A DNA stretch of 64,000 nt, from NCBI GenBank assembly GCA_021234155.1, contig JAJEKV010000027.1, positions 17,514,891 to 17,578,890 on the forward strand, written 5' to 3'. This stretch comes from Isoetes taiwanensis (Eukaryota > Streptophyta > Lycopodiopsida > Isoetales > Isoetaceae). The position numbers and the translations under genes were made by a program. A model generated the notes under the pieces. The model had not been told where the DNA came from, ran no database searches, and worked only from the letters and a program-made list of their open reading frames with translations. Below are positions 1-11,471 of the stretch, piece after piece (the stretch's first letter is position 1; each line of letters starts with the position of its first letter).

Positions 1-249
1 ATGCAGAAGGCATTTTTACTTGGGGTGAAACCTTCAGTTCCCTATCAGATTCTGCTGCAGAAAACTGGATTCTTGCCGCTTCAGCGGGCAGCCCTTGATA
101 GACACATCGTCTATTTTCAGAAAGTGGTTACTATGGGTGATGCTCGGCTCCCGCACCTGGCTTACACTGTGGCAATGAGTCCGCAGCGGCTTAGGGCCTG
201 TTGGAGGGGTAAGAGAGATCAATGGTTCGCCAGATGGAATGTAACGTAG
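1..249 (+). mobile_element. RTE-like non-LTR retrotransposon, C-terminal ORF fragment (left edge)
   Basis: An open frame of 82 codons runs from the window edge to TAG at 247-249. It contains the post-RT segment typical of RTE-like LINEs, with LGVKPSVPYQILL followed by FLPLQRAALDRH. The same segment occurs in the better preserved copy at 3829-4090 (LGVKDTVPYQILL, FWPLQHSAMRRH), so the two belong to one family. The fragment stops abruptly at about base 245, where gypsy integrase begins. It is therefore a truncated scrap, cut by the window edge on the left and by a junction on the right. This region of the protein follows the reverse transcriptase; no catalytic residue is present here. Family-level call is fairly safe, element name unknown. 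Confidence 0.65.
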
Positions 250-1153
250 CAGTTGCCTATTCCCTTGTCCATTGTGAGTGATCGGGACACGAAGTTCACG
301 GGTCACTTCTGGAGAGATCTCATGAAAGGATTGAGGATCCGATTATACATGAGTAGTGGAAATCATCCACAAACGGATAGGCAGACTGAGCGCATAAACA
401 TGATCTTAGAAGACATGTTGCAAAGTTTTATCCACGAAGCAGATAGATGGCGGTGGGTGGGTGGGTGGGTGGGGGGGGGGGGAGGGGATTATTTACCCTA
501 TCTAGAGTTCACTTATAATAATAGCCATCATACGGGAATTCGGATGACTCCCTTTGTGGCTATGATGGGCCGAGACCCAAGGGCTTATTCTGGTATGCAT
601 AAGTACCTTAGAACCGAAGTTGCAGTACACATGCTTCATGATATGGATGCAATCTTGCGATGCAAGCAAGCGTTGCGATGAACGTCTGCTAATCAACATA
701 GACAAGATATCTCTTATGCGGAAGGTGATTACATTTTCTTACGGGTCGTTTATCCTTCGGCATTAAGAATGAACACATTACGGCCTTTAACCAAAGGTCG
801 GGTGCCTAAACTTACTCCGCAGTATGCTGGACCTTTTAGGGTTATTAAAAGGATTGGGGAAACACTATACGAGTTGAACTTACCACAGGAAGTAGGGATC
901 CATCCTGTGTTTTATGTAAGTCAGCTGAAGAGGGCTATACTGGATACCGCTAACGTGATTAGTCCGCAAAGTATACCGTTCGTCTTAAACTCCTCTATAA
1001 CGCCAGAACGTCTTTTGGATAAAAGAGTTCAGCAGCTGCGCAATAAGGGTGGTTCAGTGGCTGGACCAGTCTCCTGAGGATGCCACCTGGGAGACGGAGG
1101 AATTTGTGCAGCAGCTCCCCTCATCTAAGGGATCAACCTTGAGGGCAAGGTCC
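250..1153 (+). pseudogene. Ty3/gypsy chromovirus pol 3' end: integrase core and chromodomain
   Basis: In frame from base 250 the sequence reads SIVSDRDTKFTGHFW, then HPQTDRQTERIN and DYLPYLEFTYNN, the integrase catalytic core of Ty3/gypsy elements (second Asp in SDRD, Glu near RTERIN). A TGA at 679-681 interrupts the frame; beyond it YAGPFRVIKRIGETLYELNLP and HPVFYVSQLK mark the integrase C-terminal part. Near 1049 the frame shifts and VQWL..PEDATWE follows, the core of a chromodomain, which chromoviruses are thought to use for chromatin targeting. The N-terminal integrase, RT and gag are absent, replaced by the LINE scrap on the left. At least one stop, one frameshift and a G-rich expansion make it non-functional. 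Confidence 0.85.
452..487 (+). repeat. TGGG microsatellite and G run inside the integrase frame
   Basis: The sequence is GGTGGGTGGG repeated and then a run of about 12 G, then AGGGG. It sits between the residues ADRWRW and DYLPYLEF, where other gypsy integrases have a short linker. The reading frame stays open through it (Gly/Val/Trp). Four or more GGG blocks could form a G-quadruplex; that is inference. Confidence 0.8.
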
Positions 1154-1170
1154 AAAAGGAGGAGGAGGAA
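1154..1170 (+). other. Polypurine tract of the chromovirus
   Basis: AAAAGGAGGAGGAGGAA lies downstream of the chromodomain and is followed at once by TGTTACAG, the TG start expected for an LTR. In LTR elements this purine run primes plus-strand DNA synthesis. Confidence 0.75.
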
Positions 1171-2098
1171 TGTTACAGGTGCTCCCAAGGGCATAGCCAG
1201 AATCGGGCCCTTGACGGACGTCCATGAGCACGGGGGTACTGTTGGTTGCGATTGCCGGGCAATTGTGATTTAATGGGCCGTGTTGACTGTAATCAGTCTA
1301 CGGTGACGGGATGCGGGGTAAATGGTAGTAATGGCTAGCGGTGGGTAATGGTTCGCTAGAGGGCGCTAATATTATTAAATATTAGCGCGGCAAGAGCTAG
1401 CAGGGATTGCCGGGGCAGAGGACCTATAGGCTTGCATGGTTAACATTAGATATTAATGCTAATGTAAGTTGTATAGGCCCTAGGGGCCAATGTTATTTAA
1501 ATATAAGGAAGCAATGTTAGCTATGGTTTTAATAAAACATTAAAGTGACACATGGCATCAAACGATTGGATGGGTCTTCAAACCTGATATGTATCAAAAG
1601 GAACGAACTCGTGGAAGATCCGGCCTGCCAGATCGATGGGTTAACTAGAGATGACGGATTGGGGTCGAATCAAGGCCTAATCTGGCCGGTTTTGGGCATG
1701 CAAGACTGCTAGTTAACTCAGAGATGAGGGTTATAAAACTTACAGGAGGAATTCGAGCAGGGCAGGGAACCGGATCAGAAATATTGAAGGCTGAATTCTG
1801 TCATAAGACTTGGCAAACTGATTGTTGCTTCCAGGAGCCAGATCGAGCTTGGACCCATAGGGTCGGATTTGCAGCCCAAAGGCTGTGCTGGTGATCCTAA
1901 GGCAGATTGCTACTGCCATAAATGAATTGGGATCAGAGAGCTTGATAAGCGATTATGCTATCTGTACTGTCCGGTTGATTTAAGGATTGGCCCACAGGGC
2001 CGAAATAGCAACCTAAGGTTGGGATTAAGGGCAGATTGTTGCTGCCAGGGCCGGATTGGGCTTGACAGCCGGTGGATACTCTTCCAAGGAGGATTCTT
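1171..2098 (+). mobile_element. 3' LTR of the chromovirus, left part, interrupted by a LINE
   Basis: Starts with TGTTACAG right after the polypurine tract and holds no gene. It has AT-rich pockets such as the ATATTATTAAATATTAG stretch near 1368, usual for an LTR. The sequence is cut at 2098 by the poly-T (poly-A in minus sense) end of an L1 element. The right-hand remainder probably resumes at 18302. The LTR's own end was not identified, and no second LTR is present to confirm its length. Confidence 0.6.
2088..2098. repeat. Target-site duplication, left copy (GGAGGATTCTT)
   Basis: GGAGGATTCTT precedes the T run here and recurs at 18291-18301 beyond the 5' end of the LINE. An 11-bp direct repeat is the usual size for L1 insertion, so the whole stretch between them entered, or grew, as one LINE locus. 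Confidence 0.75.
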
Positions 2099-2452
2099 TT
2101 TTTTTTTTTTTTTTTTTTTTTGAGGGAATGAAGCTTTTTAATCATTAATTATGGAGAATAAGTACAAAAATAGAGTATTGCATGACAGAGAAGTCAACAA
2201 TATGTAACATAAGGAAATGTTTTTTGGACTTGGTATAGCCCATGCATAGAGTAGCAGCAATATGTAGAGCACTTAAAATAGCCGAGAACATATAGTATTG
2301 CAACACAATAAAGATATTGCTGTTGATGGCAGCAACATTTTCAGTAGGAATAAGATCTTGAAGTATTTTGCTGATGAAGCCAACTACATTTCATGTAGAT
2401 TCCTTGAGACAAAAATATGCAAAAACCATGTTATAGAAAAATGAGGCAGAAA
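2099..2452 (-). other. Poly-A tail and 3' UTR of the minus-strand LINE
   Basis: A run of 25 T at 2097-2121 is the poly-A tail in minus sense (its first two bases overlap the duplication). It is followed by about 330 bases without a convincing frame up to the ORF2 stop region near 2453. Poly-A tails are typical of the L1 clade. Confidence 0.8.
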
Positions 2453-3815
2453 TCAGAAGTTATAGGTGTCCAGAAAGTGGAAGTGGTCTCTGAATTGTGG
2501 ATAGAGTATTGGAATGAAATTCTTTCCCCAATCAACAATCTCGATCAGCCTGTTTGAGTTACATGTGGAATATAAATGGATAAGAGTGCCATAACAATCT
2601 GCTCTGCCCCTATGATAGTAGTAGCACTCTCTATAAAACTCGAACTGCCTATCTGTCATATCCATACTATTGGCATGCATAAACCACCATAGCACACACA
2701 TTAACTGAGTCTCCTTGCAGAATTCTTTGGCCCACTCAACCTCTCTTCTTGGAATCTCAACTAAGTTCTCATATAACTTTCCTTTGACATGACCTGTCCA
2801 AAAGTTGTAATCCATTTGATTCTGCACTTGACTCTGTATCCCATGCTGCTCTGACAAAGGAAGACCAATGTACTTAGAGGCCCCAATTTCATCAAATTGC
2901 AGGTCAAGTTTGTACTTGCAGTTCCAGAGATATTCTAGGAAAATTAGAATCAGAATTAGTATTATCATCATGACAGTTTAATTTAAATAGATTAAAAGAA
3001 CCAGCAAAATGTCCAATAGAATTCCAAAGCTGATCAAATTGAGCATCAACATATTTAATCTTTTGTGCTGTTGCTGTTAGCTCTAAATCATATAACCTGC
3101 AATTTAATCCAAAAGGTAGACAGATTGTGACCTCCATATAAGCATCTATTTCTGTGTTTCCATATATTCCATAAAGAGATGAAGCTAATAGTATTTTTAG
3201 AAGCATTATTGTTCATCATGAAATCTAGAATAGCAGCAGGTCTATGAATATTAAAATTATTCTCAAACTAGGACCAGAAGCTATTTAATTTAGGACAGAG
3301 GAAGATATGCTCCATAGTTTCCACAGAGTCACAACCCAGAGGGCATAATGGGGAGATCATTTGTTGCACACCTGACTGAATATTCTGAATACTCTGTTGA
3401 TTCTGATGACTGCAAATAGCTAGGAGGTTAGGGACACTTTTATTAGCTATCAGCCAATTGAATAAGATATTTTTGGCGCACAATAAGAATTCCAGACATT
3501 CATAAATAGATCCTTTTCAACCTGCTCAATGATGTGCCAATATTTAGCTGCTTTGGAAGGTAGATTGGAATTGGATAAGAAGGCATATACTCTGGACACT
3601 TTATACAGATTTTTGTTGTTTAGAAGCCAATCATTTTCTGGAATAGGATTAGCATCTATATTTATGTTGGCCACTTTACTAATAATATGTCTACAAAGCA
3701 ATCTATCAGTGCTTGTACCCCTGATCTTGGCCTTGAGTCTGGTCCAAGAGATCCATCTTCCATTTGACCAGAGGTCACCTAGATTACAAACATTATTAAG
3801 CATCCATTTCTTATA
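2453..3815 (-). pseudogene. LINE ORF2 C-terminal region: zinc-binding RT domain and tail
   Basis: Read from 3815 downward, the frame continues the LINE ORF2 after the insertion (KKWMLNN, WTRLKAKI), shifts near 3470, and gives CPLGCDSVETMEHIFLCPKL, the zf-RVT zinc-binding motif found after plant L1 reverse transcriptases (C-x3-C, H, C). Further frameshifts separate two more pieces (3206-2904 and 2971-2453) with REVEWAKEFCKE and MTDRQFEFYRE. The same tail occurs in the plus-strand relative at 31700-32280 (REIQWAYEFCKS, MTDSQFEF), so this is a conserved, perhaps RNase H-derived, ORF2 tail. Several indels make it non-functional. Confidence 0.75.
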
Positions 3816-4776
3816 TAGGTTGGAAAGGGTGCAGAAAGCTTTCTTGACATATAGCTTGGGAGTGAAGGACACCGTACCGTATCAGATTTTGTTGTATGAG
3901 ACGGGGTTCTGGCCTTTACAGCATTCTGCTATGCGCAGGCATCTTACTTGCTTTCATAAGGTGGATGGGATGGATGACCATCGCTTGCCCCCACAGGCCG
4001 TGTTGTTAACGCAGGGCCCCCAGCGGCTGAAGAGGGTATGGCACGAGCACTGTAAGGGATGGTTTAGGAGGTGGTCTATGGATTACCAACAGATGGTGGC
4101 ACTGGCAGATTCTGATGCGCAGAATGGGCAATTGGATGCGGGCTATGCTGCCACCCTGTGGGATGCCTCTACTCTTGCAAAGCCCAAGACAGAGCACTAT
4201 CACGCTCAGATTAATCCCGGCTTTGAGCATGGACCCCATCGGTACTTGAAAGCACACATCTCTGTGAAGAAACGGAGAGCTATTGCTGCCATAAGGACGG
4301 GTTCCCATTACCTCATAATTGAAACAGTCATTTGGGGTGAATGGCGGGCCGGGATCCCCGTGGAGGAGAGGATATGTCGGTGTTGTGAGATGCACGTGAT
4401 AGAGGATGAGCACCATGCCCTCCAAATTGCCCAAAGATATGCCCATGTCCGAAAAGCGATTACACCGATCTTAGATGCTCGACACACCGCTACATCGATT
4501 ACTCGCATCACCTATGGTAGCCGACCGAGCTTACATCATGCGATTTCGGCCCGTCCGGGACTTGCTCTTACGGGGCATGGTATTTGAGAGCCTCTTGTTA
4601 GGGTTTTTCCTCCCAAGTGGGGGTTTTTCATCCCTGAGTAGGGTTCTCTTGTCTGATTACATTGTTTGTTTTTGGTGTTTGGGTTTTTGGCTTTTTTGCC
4701 TGTTCTCTGCATGTACCGTCTCATAGGCCTCTGGCCTCCGTGGACGTTAAAATAAACTTCCTTCCTTCCTTCCTTC
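3816..4776 (+). mobile_element. 5'-truncated RTE-like LINE inserted in the L1 ORF2
   Basis: A plus-strand open frame runs from the left junction to TGA at 4585-4587. It shows the RTE-like C-terminus: VPYQILLYETGFWPLQ, RWSMDYQQM and a CRCC..EDEHHAL zinc-knuckle-like segment. The usual last Cys of that knuckle is not evident. After a 3' UTR with repeated GGGTTTTTC motifs it ends in TTCC repeats instead of poly-A, as RTE elements do. CTTATA occurs at 3810-3815 and again at 4777-4782. Removing the insert plus one copy restores the interrupted L1 frame (PKIYK joined to KWMLNN), which proves a clean insertion. No RT remains, so it is a dead 3' fragment. Confidence 0.85.
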
Positions 4777-4779
4777 CTT
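4757..4779 (+). repeat. (CTTC)n tail of the RTE-like insertion
   Basis: About five and a half CTTC/TTCC units follow AATAAA at 4751-4756. Short tandem tails mark the 3' ends of RTE-clade elements. Confidence 0.85.
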
Positions 4780-4782
4780 ATA

Positions 4783-6632
4783 AATCTTAGGATGAATAAT
4801 AGCCAAAGGGATGCCATCTCTTTTTGATAGGTTTGGATTCCAGAAGATACTCATTTCCTGATGAGCCTGATCTATATTAGAATATGAAAATGCTTTGGAT
4901 ACATAATTCCAGGCCTTCAAAAGATTCCTCATCAAAGGTGAGGTATTTGCAGCAGGTTTGATATCATTAAAAGCTGAGTGGGGGAGCTGATGATCAATTG
5001 CAGGGTGTCCTTGATGACACTTTTGGAAATCCAGAAGTTAAGGAATTCAGTGGCAGCATTTTTTCTTTCAAAAAGAGCTTTCCATATATACTTACCTCCT
5101 AAGACATAAGCTTGGAGTCTAAGATTTTTACACCCGAGGCCACCTACAGATTTTTTCCTTGTAACATAATCCCAGTTAACAAGCTGCTTCTTACCCCAGA
5201 TAAAATTTCTAATGATTCTCTCTAATTGTTGATAAATGCATTTAGGAGCAATGAGGGCAGAAGAGAAATAAACATGTGAACTGGCAATGACAGAAGAGGC
5301 AATGATAGATATGCCAGCAACAGATAGGCAACTGCCATAATTATTGAGTTTTTTTCTGATCTTGTCAACAATAGGGCTCCAGAGAGTTTTGATGTTAATA
5401 TCCAGGCCTAAGGGCATACCTAGCAACTTAGTAGCTTGATTAGCAGCTACACATTTAATCCCAAAAATATATGATTGATTAGGAGCACCAATAATTACAG
5501 ATTTTTGAGTATTCAAATGAATACCAGAGGCCTGACTGAAATTTTGAATGATTCTCAAGAAAAACTCAATGTTTCTATCATCATTCTGCAAAAATGAAAA
5601 GGAGTCATCTGCATATTGTAGTAGAGTCAGCTGATTCTGAGAGTTTGGCATGACCAAACCCTTTATGTTTCCCAGATTTTGATGATGCAAAATAGCCCTT
5701 GTTAATTGATCAGCAGCAACAATAAAAAGATAAGGTGCTAAGGGGCAGCCTTGTCTAACACCTTTTTGGAGGGGGAAGAATTTACTTGGAAAACCATTGA
5801 TCAAAATAGAAGATTGAGCACGAGAGTTCAACCCTATAATAAGCTGGATCAACTTTTCAGGGAAGCCAATTTTCCTCAAGGCCAGCTCTAAGAAATCCCA
5901 CCTGATGGAATCAAAAGCTTTAGAAAAATCTAACTTTAAAAGAATGCAATTTTGATTAGAATGTTTGGCCCAATGCAATCCTTCCATTGCAGCAATGTAA
6001 TTGTCAAGGATGTATCTGTTTGGCAAGAAGGCAGACTGATTCAAAGAGATAGAATTCTGAAGATAGCCATTAATTCGATTAGCAATAATTTTTGCACATA
6101 CCTTATATGAAGTATTAGTGAGGGAGATAGGTCTCCAGTCACTGAACTTTTCTGGATTATCTGTCTTTGGCACAAGGGTAACCAAACCTGATGCTATGGC
6201 AGGATGCAAATGATTGGTCAACCAAAAACCCTGGATCATTTGAATGAAATCATGTTTAATGACATCCCAGAAATGGATATAGAACTCTGGGGGCAAGCCA
6301 TCAGGACCAGGACTTTTCCCTTTAGCAAGATGCAAAAGAGTGGATTTAATCTCGTTTTCATTAGGAAGATCAATAATATTATCTAAGATTGGATTAATGT
6401 CATACTCAGGTAGAGCATTCAAAAGATCAATAAATTGTTTGGCCTGGGGGGTCTGCCAGGAAATATTTTCATCATTTGAGAAAATTCCAGCATATTTAGA
6501 ATAGAAAAACTCACTTATATCTTTAGCATCTACCAGAGGGACATCATTATCATCTTTGAGTGCTAGAATTTGGTTTTTGTAAACTCTATTTTTGGCCACT
6601 CTGAAGAAGAATTTCGAGTTCTTGCTATCCAT
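4783..6632 (-). pseudogene. LINE ORF2 reverse transcriptase (first copy)
   Basis: From 6632 down to 4932 a 566-codon frame holds all RT blocks: GKSPGPDGLPPEFY, DWRPISLTNTSYK, FLPNRYILDN, LDFSKAFDSIRWDFL, GVRQGCPLAPYLF and the catalytic LLQYADDS with the YADD box. The thumb region (NNYGSCLSV, WGKKQLVNWDYV) follows. The frame shifts near 4935 into SIFWNPNLSKRDGIPLAIIHPKIYK, where the RTE insertion interrupts it. Upstream it is one frameshift away from the endonuclease frame: the relative at 29230 shows the two were continuous. The RT makes cDNA at the nicked target. The block motifs are complete, but frameshifts on both sides make the protein unlikely. Confidence 0.9.
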
Positions 6633-6646
6633 ATTTGAAAGATATT

Positions 6647-7729
6647 TTATTTTACATTTGACACTGCACCTTTTGCCTCAAATTCTTCCATAGCCTTAAT
6701 TGCTTGCTCAATATTAGATTCTTGCAGATGAAGATCTCTGTTAAAGGGGTCATTTTGGATCTGAAGCCTTATGTTCCTCATGTTGAGTAGACATCTTTTC
6801 TTTTCCTCTTTTCTTATATTGAAATTATTTTTAGACCACTGTTTGATCCAGATTTTGGAGGCCTTTACATTAGAATAGAAATCTCTAATAGAATGGAAAG
6901 GATTGACTCTTGGAAGATTTAAGTAGAAAGCTTTAAATTGTTCACAGAACTTGTCATTATTCAGCAGACTACAGTTGAACTTATAAGGACAATTGGATCC
7001 TTTTTTGATGCTAAGCAAGTGTTTGGTCTCAAGAAATTGAGGCTGATGGTCTGAAATAGAAGTGACCTCGTCACTATAAACCACGCAACTATCCCAAAAA
7101 GGATTATCAGAATTATTGATGTAAAATCTGTCAAGAGCACAGTAGACACGTTTGGCACCTTCTTGTTTATTTGACCAAGTGTATTTGGCTGTGGCAGAGG
7201 GGATATAGGTGAAGAGAACGTTATCTATGAAATAATCCCAATTGATCCTCTCAGCTCTAGTCATATTTATATCATTTCCAAGCTTAAGGTCAGTGGTAGG
7301 TGTATTGTTAAAATCACCTCCAATAATCCAAGAAATGTAATTTTGATTTTCAAGCCAATTACCAATTTTAGGCCAGAAGTGCTCTCTTTCCTTAGAGGAG
7401 GTCGAGGCATAAACATTGATAACTCCAAAGGTGAGGTCATTATTACTGAAAATCACAGCCTGCCAATTTTTCTCTGGACTGTTATATATTAGAGAATGGG
7501 AGATATTTTTCCAAATGATGCATATACCACCAGCAGTACCAGTAGCTTCTATCCAACAAGATGAATACTCAGGTGCAATCCAATTGGCCAGATTTGAGCA
7601 CTCAAAGTTTGGGAGCCTCAATTCTCGAAGCAGGATAATATCAGCATTATATTCTCTTAATTGAGCAATAACTCTTCTTCTTTTTAAGGGTCCTTTTATC
7701 CCCCTTAAATTCCATGAAAGAATCTTCAT
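6647..7729 (-). CDS. LINE ORF2 apurinic-like endonuclease (first copy)
   Basis: 360 codons from ATG at 7729. Order of motifs: MKILSWNLRG (Asn of motif I), LLRELRLP (the Glu motif, usually QE, here RE), GGDFNNTP (GDFN) and SISDHQPQF (catalytic SDH). This is the APE/EEP fold nuclease that nicks target DNA for target-primed reverse transcription. The start is chosen because MKILSWN is the standard first strand of the domain in plant L1 ORF2. The frame ends about 15 bases before the RT frame resumes, which reflects a single frameshift, so ORF2 is split. Its own catalytic residues look intact apart from the Q-to-R change beside the Glu. Confidence 0.85.
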   Translation of the reverse strand: MKILSWNLRGIKGPLKRRRVIAQLREYNADIILLRELRLPNFECSNLANWIAPEYSSCWIEATGTAGGICIIWKNISHSLIYNSPEKNWQAVIFSNNDLTFGVINVYASTSSKEREHFWPKIGNWLENQNYISWIIGGDFNNTPTTDLKLGNDINMTRAERINWDYFIDNVLFTYIPSATAKYTWSNKQEGAKRVYCALDRFYINNSDNPFWDSCVVYSDEVTSISDHQPQFLETKHLLSIKKGSNCPYKFNCSLLNNDKFCEQFKAFYLNLPRVNPFHSIRDFYSNVKASKIWIKQWSKNNFNIRKEEKKRCLLNMRNIRLQIQNDPFNRDLHLQESNIEQAIKAMEEFEAKGAVSNVK

Positions 7730-7761
7730 TGGATAGAGAAAGGAGAATAAATGAAGGAAAA

Positions 7762-10622
7762 TTAATGGGAGCTCTTTTTTCTGCTTCTAGTGCTCTTCTT
7801 TGATTGGAGCCTGGTGTTTAAGGCAGGAGAGGCATAGCTCCTTGAATTCTTCTTGCTAGACTTGCCACTGGTAGCAGAGCTCCTTTTTAGCTCATCAGCA
7901 GAGGAAGGATTAGAGAGAAATTTATCCTCCTCCCATAAATGAGCAGAAGAATTGTTTTCCTTATCAGGGAATTCAGGATCTAAATCATTCTCATGAGAGC
8001 AGGTCCAAAATTTGGAAATACAACAATCCTTATTTGACTCAACCAAGGTATCATTATTCTTAAGATTAGGAGTCAAAGTAATTAAATCAGGATTATTAGG
8101 TTTATTGAAATTAATATCATCAATAATGGAAAGAACTTGCCTGATAGGGGGAGATCCACATAATTCTATGAACTTGTTTTGTACTGATGTTTCTTCTGCA
8201 ACTGTATCTCCTAAGGTCTCCAATCTTGCTATGCTACCCTCCACTGATTGTGCTTGCCGTACCCCTTCCACAGTCTGACATGCTCTGTTTTCTTGTTTAT
8301 CTATTTGTGCATTCTGATCCACATTTAATTCCACATGTAACTCTTGTAATTGCTTAGCAACAGTCTGATCAATATTGGTCAATTGGTTTGGAATCAGAGA
8401 GAGATGGTTATTTTGAGGGTCCATTGGGTCAGATAGGTCAATGAGATCCCCATGGAGTATATGAGAGTCATAATTGTAGATATCGAGTTCAGGATTTAAA
8501 GTTGTAGCAATATGGCTCTCGGATAATAGGCAATGGGTGGAGACAACACAGGGCTGCATAATTGAATGGATTGTGAAGGAATGGAGTCAGGCACAATTGA
8601 TGGCTCAAGAGAATCTGCACAAAACTCATTAGCAAGATCAGTATTTGAAATTTATTTTGACAAATTATTCCAGAAATTGTGTCATTGGTGTCATTTTCGA
8701 AGTCTTCATCATGAATATGTTGATGTAGAGAATCTTCAGGAGGTTTATGCATATCCATAGAATGAGAGAATTCTCCCATGTCATGATGTTGATGTTGCTT
8801 CCCTTTCATGTTTGCTGAAATTGTGCTCTCTGTGCCAGCAGAGTTATCCTTATTCTCCATAAGTAATAATTCCTCATACCCTGTCTTGTCCTCAACACTA
8901 GGCTTGTTGACTGCAATATTCCTGTTTGTATCAGTTGCAGAAGTAGCCTTTGAATTGTTGATAATGATTCTATCTTTTGAATATATTTTCAAAGGCTCTG
9001 TCTTCTTGTCCCTTAGATTTGCCAACTGTGATTGAATATTAATCTTTAATTGATGGGCAGCAGCTTTTCTAAAAGATATTGCTCTTTTAGAATTATCCAT
9101 TATACCTTGCAAAGTGTTTGCAAGATTGATCTGTCCCTGTTCTTGATGAAGCTGATTTTCTTGCATAGGTTCTTTGCCCTTCAAATTTTTTCCAATTTGA
9201 CTGTCAATACCATTATTAGGAAAAAAAAATTTCCGAGTGTGCATCTGCTTGTTTGTCACATAAGGATCATGTTTATTCTTAATAAATTCCAACCCTTTGT
9301 TTATGACCTTAACTGAGTTATCTCTGACAGTCAGATTGACATTTTGAAAGCATGAGTTGCCAGATTTCTTGATTTCCAGGTTGGCTTGAGCTTGTTTGGC
9401 TTCCCTTTTTTTTGTATCCTTTTCTTACTTCCATTGACTCTTTCCCACAGAGGAGCTGTTTTCATACCATGACCATTTGCTGCATTATAAGCTTGTTCCC
9501 TCAAAATGATATGTCCATCATCGAATTTGTACTGTACCTGTTTTATATTAGTCCCTTAAAGGTTGGATTGTTGATTAAAATCCACTTTAGGTGATATCCT
9601 GGTGTCCATTGCTGAACATTCACCCTCATAAGCATTTCGCTGACCAGTTTTGGTATTTTTCTGACAGATAGTACCAGAAAAATGTCTACAATTGCATTCA
9701 TGGCAATAAATTGGTAAACCTACCCAATTTAGTTGAACTTTAATTTGATTGCCATAAAAAATCATAGATAGGCACAGATGTTGGAACAGGTTTGGAGATG
9801 TTTAGCTGGACATAGCATTTGGGGGGTTTATAAGGACAATATTCTGTGCAGATGTATTTTCCAAAGGAATTAAAGATTGCAGAAAAACACTCTTCATCCC
9901 AATAGATTGGGCTAAGATCTGTCATGGAAAGTGAGGCAATGAAATATTTATCATATTCATCAATAGGAAGATTGGGATACCATTTGAGAAAAGAAAGTTG
10001 AAAGGTATCAAAGGTCGATCTGCCTAGCTTAAGCAAGAAGTTAGCAGACCTAGAGTTTCCACATTCAACCAGGATGTAGGGATATCTCATCCAAAATACT
10101 GAATTAATTGTGATGGATTTGTTAAGTCTGAGTAAGTGATCCAATTTTGGCTCCAACTCTATCTACTAAGACAATGACAGCAGAAGCAGATAGAGTTTTA
10201 ATTTTCTCTGCTATAGAAGCATGATTTAGATGAATACCTTTGTAGAGCTGCAGATCTGGCTGAGTTTGATATTGCAGATGATCCAAATTTGCTGCCAATT
10301 GTTGATCAGAGGCTCTTTCTTGGATTGGGCGGACATTTCCATAGGCCAGGGGCACTCCATTGGCATTAAGGATTGGATCGCCATGAAGACCAGGATCTTT
10401 GGACAAATTATCCCATTCCGGCACATCTCTGGTCATATGATGCATTTCTTTAAGAAACAAGTTTGGGTCAGCAAAATCACCAAACTTAATTAAAGCCGAG
10501 GGATTTTTATGAATGAGACTTAACTGGAGAAGCAGATCGCCTTGGCTGGAAGGAGGGAGACGCAGGAAGAAGTGCAAAAAGATTAAGAAATCTTTGTTTA
10601 GGGTTTTAGGATTTGGTAACAT
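7762..10622 (-). pseudogene. LINE ORF1, nucleic-acid-binding protein (first copy, frameshifted)
   Basis: ORF1 begins at ATG 10622 (MLPNPKTLNKD) and is read through five overlapping frame segments (10622-10122, 10156-9740, 9765-9556, 9292-8489, 8559-7762). The second segment (FLLKLGRSTFDTFQLSFLKW, WFDEECF-like) resembles the DUF4283 domain of plant L1 ORF1. The third holds GLPIYCHECNCRHFSGTIC, a zinc-knuckle-like Cys/His cluster. The rest is low-complexity and ends in a basic SKKSTRSRKKSSH tail. The protein would coat LINE RNA. Whether each frame change is real or a sequence error cannot be told here, but five in one ORF mean it is dead as written. Confidence 0.7.
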
Positions 10623-10930
10623 TTTGGTAACAAATTTTGAACAAGATCAGGGGAAAACAACAGAGCGGGGTTGAGACATGGACAAAAGAGAATGAGAAGG
10701 AAGAAATAATGGCAATCTAATTAAAATGCCACTAAGCAGGTCAGAAACCATATTAAAACCATGAAATCCAAAAAATTGAGACAAAGATCGATCTATTGAA
10801 GATCAATTTGAAGATCTTCCTCTTCTAATTCACCTGGACTGAAGATCTTGACAATAATTTTGCTGTTGAGTTCTCGATTGAAGACTTGAAAGATTCCTGT
10901 AGCAGCAATATTTCTCTTACCAAGGAATTG
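10623..10930 (-). other. LINE 5' leader, first copy (truncated at 10930)
   Basis: Upstream of ORF1 the sequence matches 17614-17906 almost base for base, then leaves it at AAGGAATT (10930 here, 17906 there). This copy therefore lacks the last 380 bases of the 5' leader. A short reading frame ending DLQIDLQ is partly present. Confidence 0.75.
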
Positions 10931-11471
10931 GGGAAATCTTTTCTATGGTCTTTTTCATGCTGGTCTTTATGGTCTTTTTGTGACTTCTATACCTATCTTT
11001 CTATATCGATGCTCTTATCCTGAATTCTATACCTATTTTGTCAAAACACCATAGAGGCCTTCACATGGAACACCTCCCACTTTATTTGGACATGGTTTGG
11101 CAAGCCACCAGAACACCCACTATGCCAGCAATTAGAACATGCCTGGACGAATTATTAATCAAATCGAATTATACAAGAGTGGACGAATTACTAGTCAAAC
11201 TTATAAGAACTGACTCAACTTATAAGCTCTTGAAGTTTTGCAAAGCAGACCACAAAGTGTTATTGGTTTAAAAAAGCTACTCGCATATTTATCATCATAA
11301 TACACATGGAAGTTCCATATTGATGCATGAACATCAAAAACAAAAAAGTTATATGATTAACATTTTAATAGAAATACAAAGCATATACTATATATACTAC
11401 ATGGACAATCGTCGTCCTGCAAAACACGTCTTTTACTTGGCTTCAGGATAAATCAGAGACTGGTAAAATAG

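Noticed and set aside
4475-4726. Small membrane-like protein after the RTE ORF
   Set aside because: Lies in the RTE 3' UTR, whose GGGTTTTTC words give a Phe/Leu-rich frame.
8012-9316. Plus-strand frames opposite LINE ORF1
   Set aside because: Shadows of the minus-strand LINE, which has the recognisable domains.
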